From: Halichoerus grypus
Lineage: Eukaryota > Chordata > Mammalia > Carnivora > Phocidae
Direction of reading: 5' to 3'
Length of the DNA stretch: 64,000 nt
NCBI RefSeq assembly: GCF_964656455.1
Contig: NC_135717.1
Location: forward strand, 140,320,308-140,384,307
A program made the translations under genes and the position numbers. The notes beneath the pieces are model-generated. The model had not been told where the DNA came from and made no database searches. It saw only the letters and a program-made list of their open reading frames with translations. This document shows, piece by piece, positions 1 to 10,180 of this stretch (position 1 is the first letter of the stretch; each line of letters begins with the position of its first letter).

Positions 1-1127
1 TCTTAAAGCATTGTATATGTGCTAATATTTATCTGAATTAAGTCTATTAACATAATTCTAGAAAAATGGGTTTACGTATTTGTGTAATTATTAATGTACC
101 CATCACCTCCAATTATGGTAAGATTTGCACAATTATCAATATGTTTTACAAAGGCAAAGCCAAATTTGTCATTTAGACAATGAAAATAATAGAGAAAATA
201 CAGGCAGTCCTCAACCTATGAAGGAGTTATGGAACAAGATACATTTTAAGATGTTTTTCTTTCCAGTTCATAGGATGGATATTTGCCCAGAGTGTTTGCA
301 CAAACAAACCCATGAAAACCCACAGTCTGCACTGAATCATGGTATTTTCAGGCTTGGGGATGGGACTGGATGAGTGAGAGGAAGACAGGGGCAAAATGTT
401 TCTTCATTTTTGCTGATACTCAGTTGACCTGTCCAAAATGTGGACAGTAAGTTCAACTGGTTTTCCACACTGACTTATCTCTTTCTAACCTTTGCCTGTT
501 TCCTGATATGATTCTGCTTCCCACCGGAGAGTCTCTAGCTGCCATTTCTTCAAAGTTGCTTTGGCTTCAAATTTCCCAGCCCCACTTTTCTCTTAATCAA
601 AATGCCTCAGGGTGACTGGTATGAGAAAATGTCTAAGAAAAAAGAAACAGAGTCAAAGCATTTACACCAGCCCTGCATTCTTCCTGCCCTGCCTAACCCC
701 TCATAAGCAAATGACAAGAGATTTTCGGCAGTGCGAGATCCTGAAATGAACTTAGGTCATATGGGTGGAGATACTTTGGGGATAGGAAACACAGGTTCTA
801 GATGCAGCATCCCTGCATTGCTCTTTACATTTCCTTCCAATCCTCTACATAGGAGCCCAGAATTCCTTTATTTTAATACCTACAAGTTTTCCCAGGGGTT
901 TTTGTGAGGCTTGTGATAGAAGCTCTGTCAATGAGGTATAGTAGGCTAGAAATTGTGCTTTTTTTTTCTTTTGTAATGTATTTAAAGTACACGATTAAAT
1001 AATCTACATTTTAATTTTTTTAATTTAAAATAAATTTACCCCAAATACAAAAGCATCAATTCATGAAGTAAATATTTAAGTAGCCCTTCCATATGAAGGA
1101 AATACCTTTGTTTGTACGATTACCTTC
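1..1127. other. Unassigned AT-rich non-coding sequence
   Basis: No gene or repeat is confidently recognised here. An open frame of 82 codons begins at 125 but has no domain-like composition. A T-rich run lies near 960-970 and an AT-rich stretch at 1000-1075. Some of it may be very old transposon sequence that cannot be recognised by eye. Confidence 0.5.
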
Positions 1128-1480
1128 ATTAGTTCAGTCTATAATGAACTATTACAGGCTGGGTGGCTTATAAACAATAGAAATTTACTTCTCACAGCTC
1201 TGGAGGTTGGCAATCTGAGACTGGAGTGCCAAATGTGGTTGTGCTCTGGTAGGAGCCCTCTTCCGCATTGCAGATTTCTCATTATATTCTCACGTGGTGC
1301 AAAGAGGGTGAGAGAGGTCTCTGAGGTCCCTTTTATAAGGGCACTAATCCCATTCGTGAGGGCTCCTCCCACTTTCATGACTTAATCACTTCCTGACACC
1401 ATCACAAGGGTGTTAGTATTTCAGTGTGTGAGTTTTGGCGGGGGGGAGGGAGGGAGCAAACATTCAGCCCATTGCAACCA
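1128..1480 (-). mobile_element. Solo LTR of MaLR class (MST/MLT1-like), antisense
   Basis: Read on the minus strand this is a non-autonomous ERVL-MaLR long terminal repeat. Plus-strand landmarks in the expected order are the ggctgggtggcttataaac block near 1157, the acttctcacagctctggag block near 1188, the ttataagggcactaatccca block near 1333, and a terminal acattcagcccattg near 1461. No internal region or second LTR lies nearby, so it is a solo LTR. It is non-coding; the 79-codon frame crossing it is chance. A G-run (1440-1454) near its minus-strand 5' end is an addition. MST versus MLT1 is not resolved by eye. Confidence 0.85.
1440..1454 (+). other. G-quadruplex-type motif
   Basis: Seven G, A, three G, A, three G: enough for four G3 runs with single-base loops. 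It lies inside the MaLR LTR. It matches the usual G3+N1-7 rule; folding is inferred, not shown. Confidence 0.6.
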
Positions 1481-1563
1481 TCTGTACCATTCATCCTATT
1501 TGACAACTAAGATCAAGGTAATCACCTTCAAATTTGAACTTTAGTATTTATTATAACTGGTTG

Positions 1564-1788
1564 TAAATATATGCTTTCTTTTTTTTTATTTTTTAAAGAT
1601 TCTATTTATTTATTTGAGAGAGAGAGAATGAGCGGTGGGGAGGGGCAGAGGGAGAGGGAGAAGCAGACTCCCTGCTGAGCAGGGAGCCCAACACAGGGCT
1701 CGATCCCAGGACCTGGAGATCATGACCTGAGCCAAAGGCAGACACTTAAATGACGGAGCCATCCGGGTGCCCTTAAATATATGCTTTC
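1564..1788 (-). mobile_element. Can-SINE (SINEC, tRNA-Lys-derived), with TSD
   Basis: The element (1579-1773) is reversed: the T-rich tail (tttttttttattttttaaag) comes first, then the AG-rich body, and the tRNA-like head ends in ccgggtgccc near 1772. It is flanked by a perfect 15-bp target-site duplication, taaatatatgctttc, at 1564-1578 and 1774-1788. Point changes in the tRNA-like part (tgacggagcc in place of tgactgagcc) suggest a moderately old copy. The SINE is non-autonomous, transcribed by Pol III and mobilised by L1. Confidence 0.97.
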
Positions 1789-1969
1789 AATAATCACCTA
1801 CTAGTGTTGCTCAGACAAATGCTGTGCTCTCTCTGGGCTGGCATCAACAATTATGGAGGTGGCACAGTGAGGCCAGACCAGCCTGTAGCACCTGATTTTG
1901 CCGGCTTTGTCAGGCAGCCCCAAGCAGCCCGTACCTCTGTCCTAGTACTACCACACGGCAGTGACCATT

Positions 1970-2150
1970 AGGAACTGACACTTACTTCCTCCTGAATGCC
2001 TTACATGTAATCTCTCTGAGAAGTTTATATTCATATTTCATAAATGAGGGATTCTGAGAAGCAAACTAAATTCCTCAAGGTAACATAGCTTATCATTTTT
2101 GAGCCTGATTTAGACTTAGGTCTATGTAATGCTAAAACTTCTCCTCTTAG
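1970..2150 (-). repeat. MIR (mammalian-wide interspersed repeat), antisense
   Basis: This old tRNA-derived SINE is seen reversed. The diagnostic series is a tcatatttcataaatgaggg block near 2031, gattctgagaagcaaactaa near 2050 (in place of gaaactgaggctcagagagg), then ctcaaggtaacatagct near 2074. It is strongly diverged, as is normal for MIR, so the boundaries are approximate. Confidence 0.65.
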
Positions 2151-2460
2151 ACACACAAATTTCTCAGACTTACACCAAAATGATGTTTGAAGAGTTTCTC
2201 TTTGCATGAGGGGTGAAATCCCTCAGAATGGTAGGCAAATCATCTTTTTATCCCAGACCCTGGCACAGAGTAGTTGCTCAAGGCCAGTTGAACCAAAGTG
2301 ATGACTTTTTAACCCAGATCTTTCATAGTGCCGGCTTTATCCAAAGTTCTCTCTTCTCTTACTTATCCTCACTTAAAGCTAGCTTTATCTACCTCCCCAA
2401 ACACTCCATTACAGTAAGCTTTTACTTTCAGGAGCTATAGCTTTAGCCTTAGACAAATCT

Positions 2461-2945
2461 ATAATTTATTTTTGACCTTTTTAAAATTGTGATAAAATAT
2501 ACATAAGATTTACTGTTTTAGCCATTTCTAAGTGTACAGTTCAGTGGTATTAAGTACATTCACACAAAAAAGTACATTCACACTGTTGTACAATTATTAC
2601 CAACATCTACCCCCAGAACTTCTTCATCTTTCCAAACTAAAATTCCATATCTATTAAATAATAACTCCCCATTCCCTCTCTCCACTGCCTGGAAATCACT
2701 ATACCACTTTCTGACTCCATGAATTTGACTATGCTAGATACCTCATATAAGTGGAATCATAGAGTATTCTGTGTCTGACTTATTTCACTTAGCATAATAT
2801 CTTCAATGTTGTAGCATGTGTCAGAATCTCCTTCCATTTAAGGCTCAGTAATTCCTTTGGATGTATATACTACATTTTGTTTATCCATTTATCTATAATT
2901 TATTGAATAATCTAGTTGTTTTAAGTGGATTTTTTTTGCCTAATT
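2461..2945 (-). mobile_element. L1 3' end fragment (L1MA/L1MB-like), antisense
   Basis: The minus strand carries the end of ORF2 and the 3' UTR of an L1, with the element's 3' end at the low coordinate. Recognised blocks on the plus strand are aattgtgataaaatatacat (2486), aagtgtacagttcagtggta (2530), ctcatataagtggaatcata (2742) and ttatttcacttagcataata (2780). The copy is truncated at its 5' end and has small indels, including a repeated gtacattcacac (2554-2582). It has no coding capacity left. Confidence 0.92.
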
Positions 2946-3399
2946 AAAGATGCAAATATAAAAATGCAGTAAGTTTGTGGCTTCTAGGACATTTCTCTTT
3001 TTATATCATAAACTCTAAAATCAACCACAGAAAACTAATTCAGTATAGGCAATCAGTAAAAGACATAGAGGAGTTTAAGGTAATTTAGGGTTTCTGAGTC
3101 ATAAATATGCCACATTTTAACTGCTCAGACTAGAATTAGCCTGTCTTCACTTAATTATCTGATGTTTTTATATACTGACTGACCTTTAGAAGATTTGCGA
3201 AGCTAGAGGTATTTTTAAATTGCCTTTTCTCTAAAAAAAAAAAAATAGAATAATAAGGAGGGAATTGTTGGTTCAAAATGGAAACACAAATTTATAGCCT
3301 TCAACTTTTCTAATACTGCCATTTAATTTCTCATCTGCATCATGAAATATTATCCCCCAACATGTACTGGATGAATCTTCAATCAATACCTTCATATTT
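2946..3399. other. Unassigned AT-rich sequence
   Basis: No repeat or gene is recognised. An A-run of about 13 bases lies at 3233-3245. Confidence 0.4.
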
Positions 3400-3690
3400 T
3401 CAACAAACATTCCTTGTATGCTTACTAATAATTCTATAGCTAGCATCTGTTGAATGTAAGATACACACACATACATATGTATATATATTTGTATATGTCT
3501 TCTAACAGACAAGCTTTATCCCCATTCTACAGATAGGGAATCTGAGGATCAGAAAGAGTAAGTGATTTTCACAGTAAGTGTGAGAATTGGATTTTGAGAT
3601 TAGGACTTCTAGAGGCAGGACTGTTGCTTTCTGCCACCTCACACTGTCTCTACTGTAGAGTAATTCACATTTCAATGGGATGAATGGACA
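3400..3690 (-). repeat. MIR, antisense, interrupted by a CA/TA-rich stretch
   Basis: The tail side starts near 3418 (tgcttactaataattc) and resumes at 3519 with ccccattctacagatagg, ctgaggatcagaaagagtaa and the diverged internal block to about 3650. A (AC)/(AT)-rich insert at about 3461-3500 (acacacacatacatatgtat) separates the parts and probably grew as a microsatellite inside the old SINE. Confidence 0.65.
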
Positions 3691-4555
3691 TTCTAAAATT
3701 AAATACAATAGTATGATGTTAAGAAATACTTGGAAGCCAGCAGGTGGACGTAGCTTAACATTGCCTGAAAAAGTTTACAAAGGAAAGGGCATTCCGTAGT
3801 GATCTTATACGACTTACTGCCATGCTGGTTTTCCATGTCTCTTAGGTTATGCTAAATAGTATGAGCCATAACATTTTGTTGTTATTTCCTGGCCTGTTGG
3901 TGAGGCACCAAAACCTGCTTCCCAAGGTCTATGTTGCTTTAAGTTACCACAGTGAGGAAATTTCACAGTGCTGTCATGCTTTTGGTTAATACAGTTTTGT
4001 GTTTTGCTTGGGAAAGACTATTCTGATAGTGTCCTACTGATTCAGATGTTTTCTGACAGTAGCTGCCTACCAGGTTTGACTCCATTGACTTTTCAATGTT
4101 CTGTTACAAATAACTTGCATGTACAATTTGATATTGAAGGACAAAGAAGGTTCCCCACTGCGCGTGAAGTTGGAGCAGCCCCGAGCATGGGGTGGTGAGT
4201 GCTTATTATCATTCTGAAAATCACCCACTTGTCCAGGGCTGCTGCCATAAAAGAGCTTTGTTTTCTCTGTTATGCTTTTTTCTTCTCCTCCTTGTTTTAT
4301 TTTTCCAGACATTCCAATGCACCCCTTATTCTTCAAAGGCTTAAACTCCACTCAGAAATCCTCCATGCTCACTGAAACTTGAAATATAAAATTATAGGTG
4401 TTTTCTCATTTTTTTGAAGATGTGGAATCCCAAATAGCTTGAATTGCAAGTATTTGGTTTATTTGTAAAATTTAAAAAGATATCTTCTTTCCATTTTTCC
4501 AAAATTGTGGATGGTTAAAAATGTCTGCTATAATAATAAAAATACTATAATCTAT
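3691..4555. other. Unassigned sequence
   Basis: Two opposite-strand open frames overlap at 3968-4351 (76 and 94 codons). Neither shows a domain, and their overlap argues for chance. No repeat is recognised. Confidence 0.4.
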
Positions 4556-4740
4556 GAAATTCCTGCCCTTTATCAAGTTCTGTGTATCGCAGACTGTACA
4601 TGTTATCTATAATTTTGCCGATTCTACAAGGTAGGTGTCATTACTGCATCTTACACATGCGGAAAGTAAGACTCTGAGAGGTTAAGTCACTTGCCAAGAC
4701 AATAGTAATTACTTCTTTCTTTCTAACCATGCTCGACTAT
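4556..4740 (-). repeat. MIR, antisense
   Basis: Most of the reversed element is readable: gtacatgttatctataattt (4596), acaaggtaggtgtcattact (4626), cagaggaaac-equivalent cggaaagtaagactctgaga (4660), then ggttaagtcacttgccaag (4680-4698). This is one of the better-preserved MIRs in the window. Confidence 0.85.
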
Positions 4741-5930
4741 TAGTTAATCTAAAATGACAGTAATATCGTTTGGATTTGCAGAGCACTTCACAGTCTGTTT
4801 AGCAGTTTCACATATGGTACCTCTTTAACCTCACAAAACTGTATCTATACCTTACATTCCATCTTACTTTTGGGGAGACCATCTAGAGGCTCTAGATTCA
4901 GAAATGGATAATGGATTTTCTTGTGCTAAAGTATGTTCCTTTGTTAAGCATCATTTGAAAAGATGGCTTCATTTCTACCACTACTAGCGTATGTTTGTAC
5001 TTTATCAGGGAAGAAGGCAGCTGGAGAATTTGCCTGTTGATGCCCTTGAAGAATTTTTGAGATTATGCTTACCCAGGCAATACTTGCCTGAATCAGAAGC
5101 ATAATGTTTTTGAAACCAACATTCAATGCCCCAGAAACCTTTGTAGGAAATATATACATAGCTATTTCCTATTCCTGCTAGGATCCTGGCTCATGGTATC
5201 TTTGGCCTTTAAAGACATTCCAGTCTGTGCAGTCCGTTCCCACATTTCCATAAAAACCAAAGGATCCTAGTCATTCAATATACATGAATAAACCAAGGGG
5301 TGAGGGGAGAACAGAAAGACACACACACAGAGAATACCTTATAGTATTACACAAAGATTAGATAACATGAAAATGGGTAGTAAGTGTATTTCTGTCTAAT
5401 CACTAGTAGTTCCAAAACCCAATGACATCAGAGTCTCTGAGGTCATTTGGGATGGGAAGTAACAACTGGACAGTGGGAACAACAACAAAAAAGTTTGGAA
5501 GATTAATAGAAGAAAAACTAAAACAGATAAAGCAACAGGTATGTTACCCTCCAGCTCCATGGAAACACAAAACCACCCTACTCACCATTCCAGAAAGTAT
5601 GACATTCTTTCAAACACCAGAGCTTTAGCTCAAGAGTTTGACCCTACTTTGCCTAACCTGACCTCTTCCTAAGCGGAGTTATTTTCTCCCTCTCTCTCAT
5701 ATTCCCAGAGCATCTAGGACATGCCTCTACTGCAGGACCCATCTGATCTGCTGGATATGAGCAAAAACAGCCAGCAGGATCGGAACCTAGCCACCTCCTC
5801 AGAACCCACCATTCCAGAAATCAATCCAGCACTTTCTGCACAATGCCTGGCACACACTATAGGATTCTATGCAGTCACTCAGCAGTAGTGGAGCCTGTGC
5901 CAGGACTGAGGGCTGTCCCCAAAGAATGTT
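4741..5930. other. Unassigned sequence
   Basis: Mixed-composition DNA without a recognised gene or repeat. A small (AC)n run occurs at about 5319-5329. The 68-71 codon frames at 4944-5159 and 5422-5628 have no recognisable features. Confidence 0.4.
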
Positions 5931-5931
5931 T

Positions 5932-6040
5932 GCAGAAAGGAGAAAAGAAGAAAGGAGTGCAGAAGGTAGGGGATAGAGAAATGAGAGAAAAAAAAGGACT
6001 TAAGGACGGGAAGAAAGGAAGAAAGGAAAGCAGGCCAAAG
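5932..6040 (+). repeat. GA-rich low-complexity tract
   Basis: The plus strand is nearly all purine, with GAAA/GGAA/AAGG units (agaaaggaagaaaggaaag near 6012). The lysine- and glutamate-rich peptide that can be read here is a by-product of base composition. Such polypurine tracts can adopt triplex structures; that is general knowledge, not shown here. Confidence 0.8.
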
Positions 6041-7345
6041 ATATAAGTAAAAATGTAATGATTTAATCTCTCACATAGTATTTCACATAAACTTATTTTC
6101 TTTCAGCAAAGAAATTTATCTGAAAAAATAAATATTTCAGAGTGCTTCAGAACTCACAGTGAAAATGAGGGAAATGAGTTTTATATAAGACTAGAAATCA
6201 AATCTTAGATGGTTTTTTGCTCACTGATTTAGAAGTTTATTTTTCTTATTACCAAAATACTTCCATTTCATATATGAGAAAACAAGATCTTTGCTCATTC
6301 CTTATCTAACAAATTTTAGATACAGACTTTTTAATATGTCTTTATAATGTAACAAATGAAGTCAGAAGGCGAAAGAATTTATCTCCCAATCTGCAAATTA
6401 CTGCATTATAATATTCCTAAATAATGCAAAATCTACCATATGCATGTGTGAGTGTCTGCGCATGTGTATGTTTTCTTTTTCATCTCTGTGAGACTGATAA
6501 TGCTCGTTTACACCAGTGCTCCCGATAGGAACTAACTATTCCCTGCATAAACACCACTTACTTTCCATTCTCCTTCTAATGTACTCTGAAGTTCTAGTTT
6601 CTTCCTTTTTATCTCCTCAGCCTTGCCCTCATAAATCCTAAGAAAACCCCTGATTTTTCTATTGCTTCTAGAACTTTGAGGGGTTGCATGCTGCCATTTT
6701 ACTGCTTTTCATACATTCCAATTAGAAATTCAGGGGTAGACTGGGATCAGAGGAGGCTTTCTTGCTCTGCTTAATGACTAACACTTGATGCCAACTCTTG
6801 CCATACCGGTGGGCAGACAATGTATTAAAAATAAGGCTGATATTTGATTTTTCTTCCTATCTTGCTGCTACTTTAAAACAAATAACCCAGTAACAATAAT
6901 TAGCAGTCACTGAAGGCAAGAAGATAAACAGAAAAATAAATCTTGAGAAAAAAAATCAAGGATGAGTTTTGAATATTTATTATAGTAATTCATCAAATTC
7001 ATCAAATCACTTCCCAATTTCTGAATCAAAGCTGACAAACACATACCCCACTGTCTGTTAAATCTATTGGACAGTCAGTTATACAATGAAAATGCAAATT
7101 TATTAGTCTGTGTATTTACATGCATAGAAGATGTTATGTGAATTGATTTGAATTTTCCTTCTTTTCATTACCTTATGGTTTAATTGGTAATGAGCAGAAA
7201 ATTGAAAAAAATGGGGGAAAAAAGGAGAGGAAAAGTTAATGCTCTAGATAAGGGGTTGCAAGAATTATAAAAGAATAAAGTAATTATTCACAAGATAGAA
7301 AAGTAGATATTTTAAAAAATGAGTTAGATTATGAATTGGAAGGGA
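6041..7345. other. Unassigned AT-rich sequence
   Basis: No repeat or gene recognised. Purine-rich near 7200-7240. Likely unique or decayed old DNA. Confidence 0.4.
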
Positions 7346-7351
7346 AAGACC

Positions 7352-7510
7352 ATACACATGCACACCCATGTGCATGCACATATCACCCACACACAACATA
7401 ATGACCACACTCATGTACACAAAAAGATGTGCACATGTGCACACTCCACCATACACATATCCCACACACAGAAGTACTTGTACATATGCTCACAAACACA
7501 CGCAGACACA
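7352..7510 (+). repeat. Degenerate ACAC/CATG-rich simple repeat
   Basis: About 160 bases are dominated by imperfect AC and CACAT units (cacatgcacacccatgtgca, cacccacacacaacataatg). Overlapping frames on both strands (His/Thr-rich on plus, Val/Tyr/Met-rich on minus) are artefacts of the simple sequence. Confidence 0.8.
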
Positions 7511-8229
7511 ACAAAGTTATGCTCCCAATTTAATTGCTAAGCATGCAGAATTTTATCAGAAGCAAAGGTAACATCCTAGGATAGTGGTAGATCTCGTGGT
7601 AGCTTCCCTTGCTCCCCAGCACCTCAGAGGGGGCTCATGACTGCCTGTAAAGACATGCAACCAGACCTGTAAAGCTCATTTCTTTTTGCAACACTGCACT
7701 TTTATATACCAGTGTACAGAATCATTCCAGAAAATCTTAAATTTATAATCTGTGTGCTTCGTATTAACAGTAAGTGTCACGTCTTTTGGTCTGCAAACCA
7801 AACTCAGCAACATGTAAGCCATGTCATCATCTAGAGAGAGCAAACAGTCAGTGTCCAGGAGCCATGAGCAACATTGCTTTTCCTTGCATTAAATATTGTG
7901 GGTTATCCTTAGTCTAGTGCTGACTTTATACAATGGAAACAATAACCCTTAACTAATAAAACAAAGTCTGGTACATAAAAGATGCTCAAAAAAAGTAATG
8001 GAGAAGAGTGAGGCATATTTTTATTTCTTTGTTATAATTGACGATTTCTAGTTCATCTTGGTTTGGTTGGTTTCCCTTACAAATCCACTAGCTTAGAAAA
8101 GCAAGTGCATTTTCCAATTTGGTCATTTTTTAGTATCCTAATATTAATAAGGGCTACTGAGTCCACATTATTATGTCTCTGAAATCTGAATAAAACCTCA
8201 AAACTTCAAACATAGATCAGAATTTCTTG
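7511..8229. other. Unassigned sequence
   Basis: No gene or repeat recognised. Confidence 0.35.
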
Positions 8230-8277
8230 TATATAGATAATATAGAAGAAATACATTTCTTCTATATTATTTATATA
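8230..8277. repeat. 48-bp near-perfect palindrome (hairpin/cruciform)
   Basis: Arms of 16 perfectly complementary bases (8237-8252 and 8255-8270) surround a two-base centre, AC. After one G/T pair (8236/8271) the complementarity continues for six more pairs (8230-8235 with 8272-8277). This gives 23 paired positions per arm. The loop is too short for a normal microRNA precursor. It may be a remnant of a small hairpin transposon or a spontaneous palindrome. Confidence 0.95.
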
Positions 8278-9299
8278 TTTCCTCGATGCAGTCAATAGAA
8301 TATGATTAGATCATATATCCATACAATGGAGGAAACTTTCTGCTATGACAAGCCAGTTAAGTTATAAGATTCATTCCCCAGTTTATAAAAATAAACATTT
8401 TTATTAAAGAGCAGATTTTAAAATATTCTTTGAGATGTCAAGAGCATGTTATAGATGTTCGATGAAAGTAATTTTGTTATCAAAATCAGAACTCATGCCT
8501 ATCGTTTCTTTCAGGTGACCCCATACAAACATACAGCCCTTGTGTGCACTGAGTTCTTAAAGTTGACTTTAAACACTGCTTCTTCTATTAAGCAGAAAAA
8601 TAGTTCCACGTGGAACTGTGGAATTGGAATTCGGAGATCTGTACTTCAATGCCATTTAAATATTAAAAGTGTTAAGAAATTATATTGATAAATAGCCATT
8701 TTTGAGAGTCAGTGCTAGGTCATTTTTTGATCAATGTTAACTAATCTTTAAGCTGGTTTACTTGGAGTCCCGTAGAGAAAAATTTCCTAGAAAGCTAAGA
8801 TCATATAAAAACCATAGCTTTCCAAACAGTTTTATATGAACTTTGAAGCAAATAAATAACAATATATGAACACAAGCAAGGCCACACAGATGGTTCTATC
8901 TAGCAGTTAGCTTGGAAGAAGACCTGGTAGATTTGTTGAGGTTTCCAGACAAAACATCAATACCAACTGTACTTTCATGTTCAGTGGTGTAAAAAGGCAG
9001 AGGGAGGAAGTCAGGATATGGGCACCAGGTCCTGGACTAGAAATATTCACCTAAATTTCCCCAATTCTTTCTCTTGGTGTGTATCTACCCCAGGACAAAA
9101 CTTCCCTGAGCTGCAGAGACTCAGAGAATATGCACACACCCTAAGCTGGAACGGATATAGAATACGTAATGTCCTTCCACATTTCAGTGCTGAGTATAAT
9201 CATTTGGCACTATCACCTCTATACTGTTAAGTGCACACCCATGCAGCAAGCCTGAAAGAGGAAGGCAGGAGTACAGATCGTGCCTAGAGCTCCTGCCAT
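8278..9299. other. Unassigned sequence
   Basis: No repeat or gene recognised. Frames of 77 and 70 codons at 8455-8688 and 9018-9230 are featureless. Confidence 0.35.
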
Positions 9300-9690
9300 G
9301 CTTTGGATTTTGTTCTTATTAATTTGAGTTGTAGTTGCAAAAAGCCAGGCCAGAAATGACCTTTGATTATCTTATGAAACCCAAACACACTTGTCAAACC
9401 CAACCATGCAAAACGGCACAAATTAAGTCAACTTTCACTCTGGTTTCGTGCCAAATGGAATGAAGCCTCTGGTGGGCTGGACAGCTCTATTTCCTGCTTT
9501 CAATTTCAGAGAGTCCAATTAGTAAATCAAACTTTCAAAGGCTGTCTAAAATAATTAATTAGGTCATAATTACTCAGAAGCATTTTATAGTGTACTCTAA
9601 TCTAGTATCTGGTCTAAATGCTTGAAAAGGGTATCAATTTCATTATTAAAGAATTAATTATAATTGGGCCTAATCCTTTGGTGATAGAGG
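9300..9690. promoter_or_regulatory. Candidate conserved enhancer (homeodomain/TCF site cluster)
   Basis: This non-repetitive block carries a CTTTGAT TCF/LEF-type core at 9361-9367 followed by gattatc. Between 9510 and 9680 there are at least eight TAAT/ATTA homeodomain cores, including ccaattagtaaatcaa, taattaattaggtcataatt and gaattaattataattgggcc. The density of such sites and the lack of transposon signatures resemble developmental enhancers found in gene deserts. This is inference only: AT-rich DNA produces TAAT cores by chance. Confidence 0.35.
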
Positions 9691-9989
9691 TTGGAAAAAA
9701 AATACTCTAGGGATAAACTGTTCACATATGTGAAGTAGATAAATTCTTCCAGAGCTCAAGAGCTAGGTGTGCTCTAAGATTATTTGTTGCTTCCTTTGTT
9801 AAAACCTTACAGACATTTCCCAACAAATAAATGCCTCATAGGAAAAAAGGGCCCTCTGTCTGAAAGTATTTATCATGTCTGGACAACCGATCTCCCTCCT
9901 ACTCTGTCCCAAACATTTTCAGTAATCAGCACATTGGTACCTTTTATGGAAGAGAACACATGTGTTGTCAGCCATTCTACTAAGGAGTT

Positions 9990-10180
9990 TTCCCACTTTA
10001 TCTCATTGAGTCTAATAATATAATACAGCAATTATATAGTCCTGTGAGGAACGTATAATTTTTAGAAGTTGAGGAGCAGAGGTTCAGGGAGACTGAATGA
10101 TTTTCACAGAGCTAATCAGGGCAGGAACTGGGAATTGGATTCAGGCCTATTTCATTCCATACCTCACCCTATGTTTATTA
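9990..10180 (-). repeat. MIR, antisense
   Basis: The series tttatctcattgagtctaat (9998), agaagttgaggagcagaggt (10064) and cacagagctaatcagggcag (10106), then gggaattggattcaggcc (10130), follows the reversed MIR order. The B-box complement is diverged (ggaattggattc). Confidence 0.8.

Noticed and set aside
5843..6046. Lysine-rich small protein
   Set aside because: Produced by a GA-rich low-complexity tract.
7265..7571. His/Thr/Tyr-rich peptides on both strands
   Set aside because: Translations of an ACAC-rich simple repeat.
8230..8277. MicroRNA precursor
   Set aside because: The loop is only two bases and the arms are nearly perfect; a normal pre-miRNA needs a larger loop.
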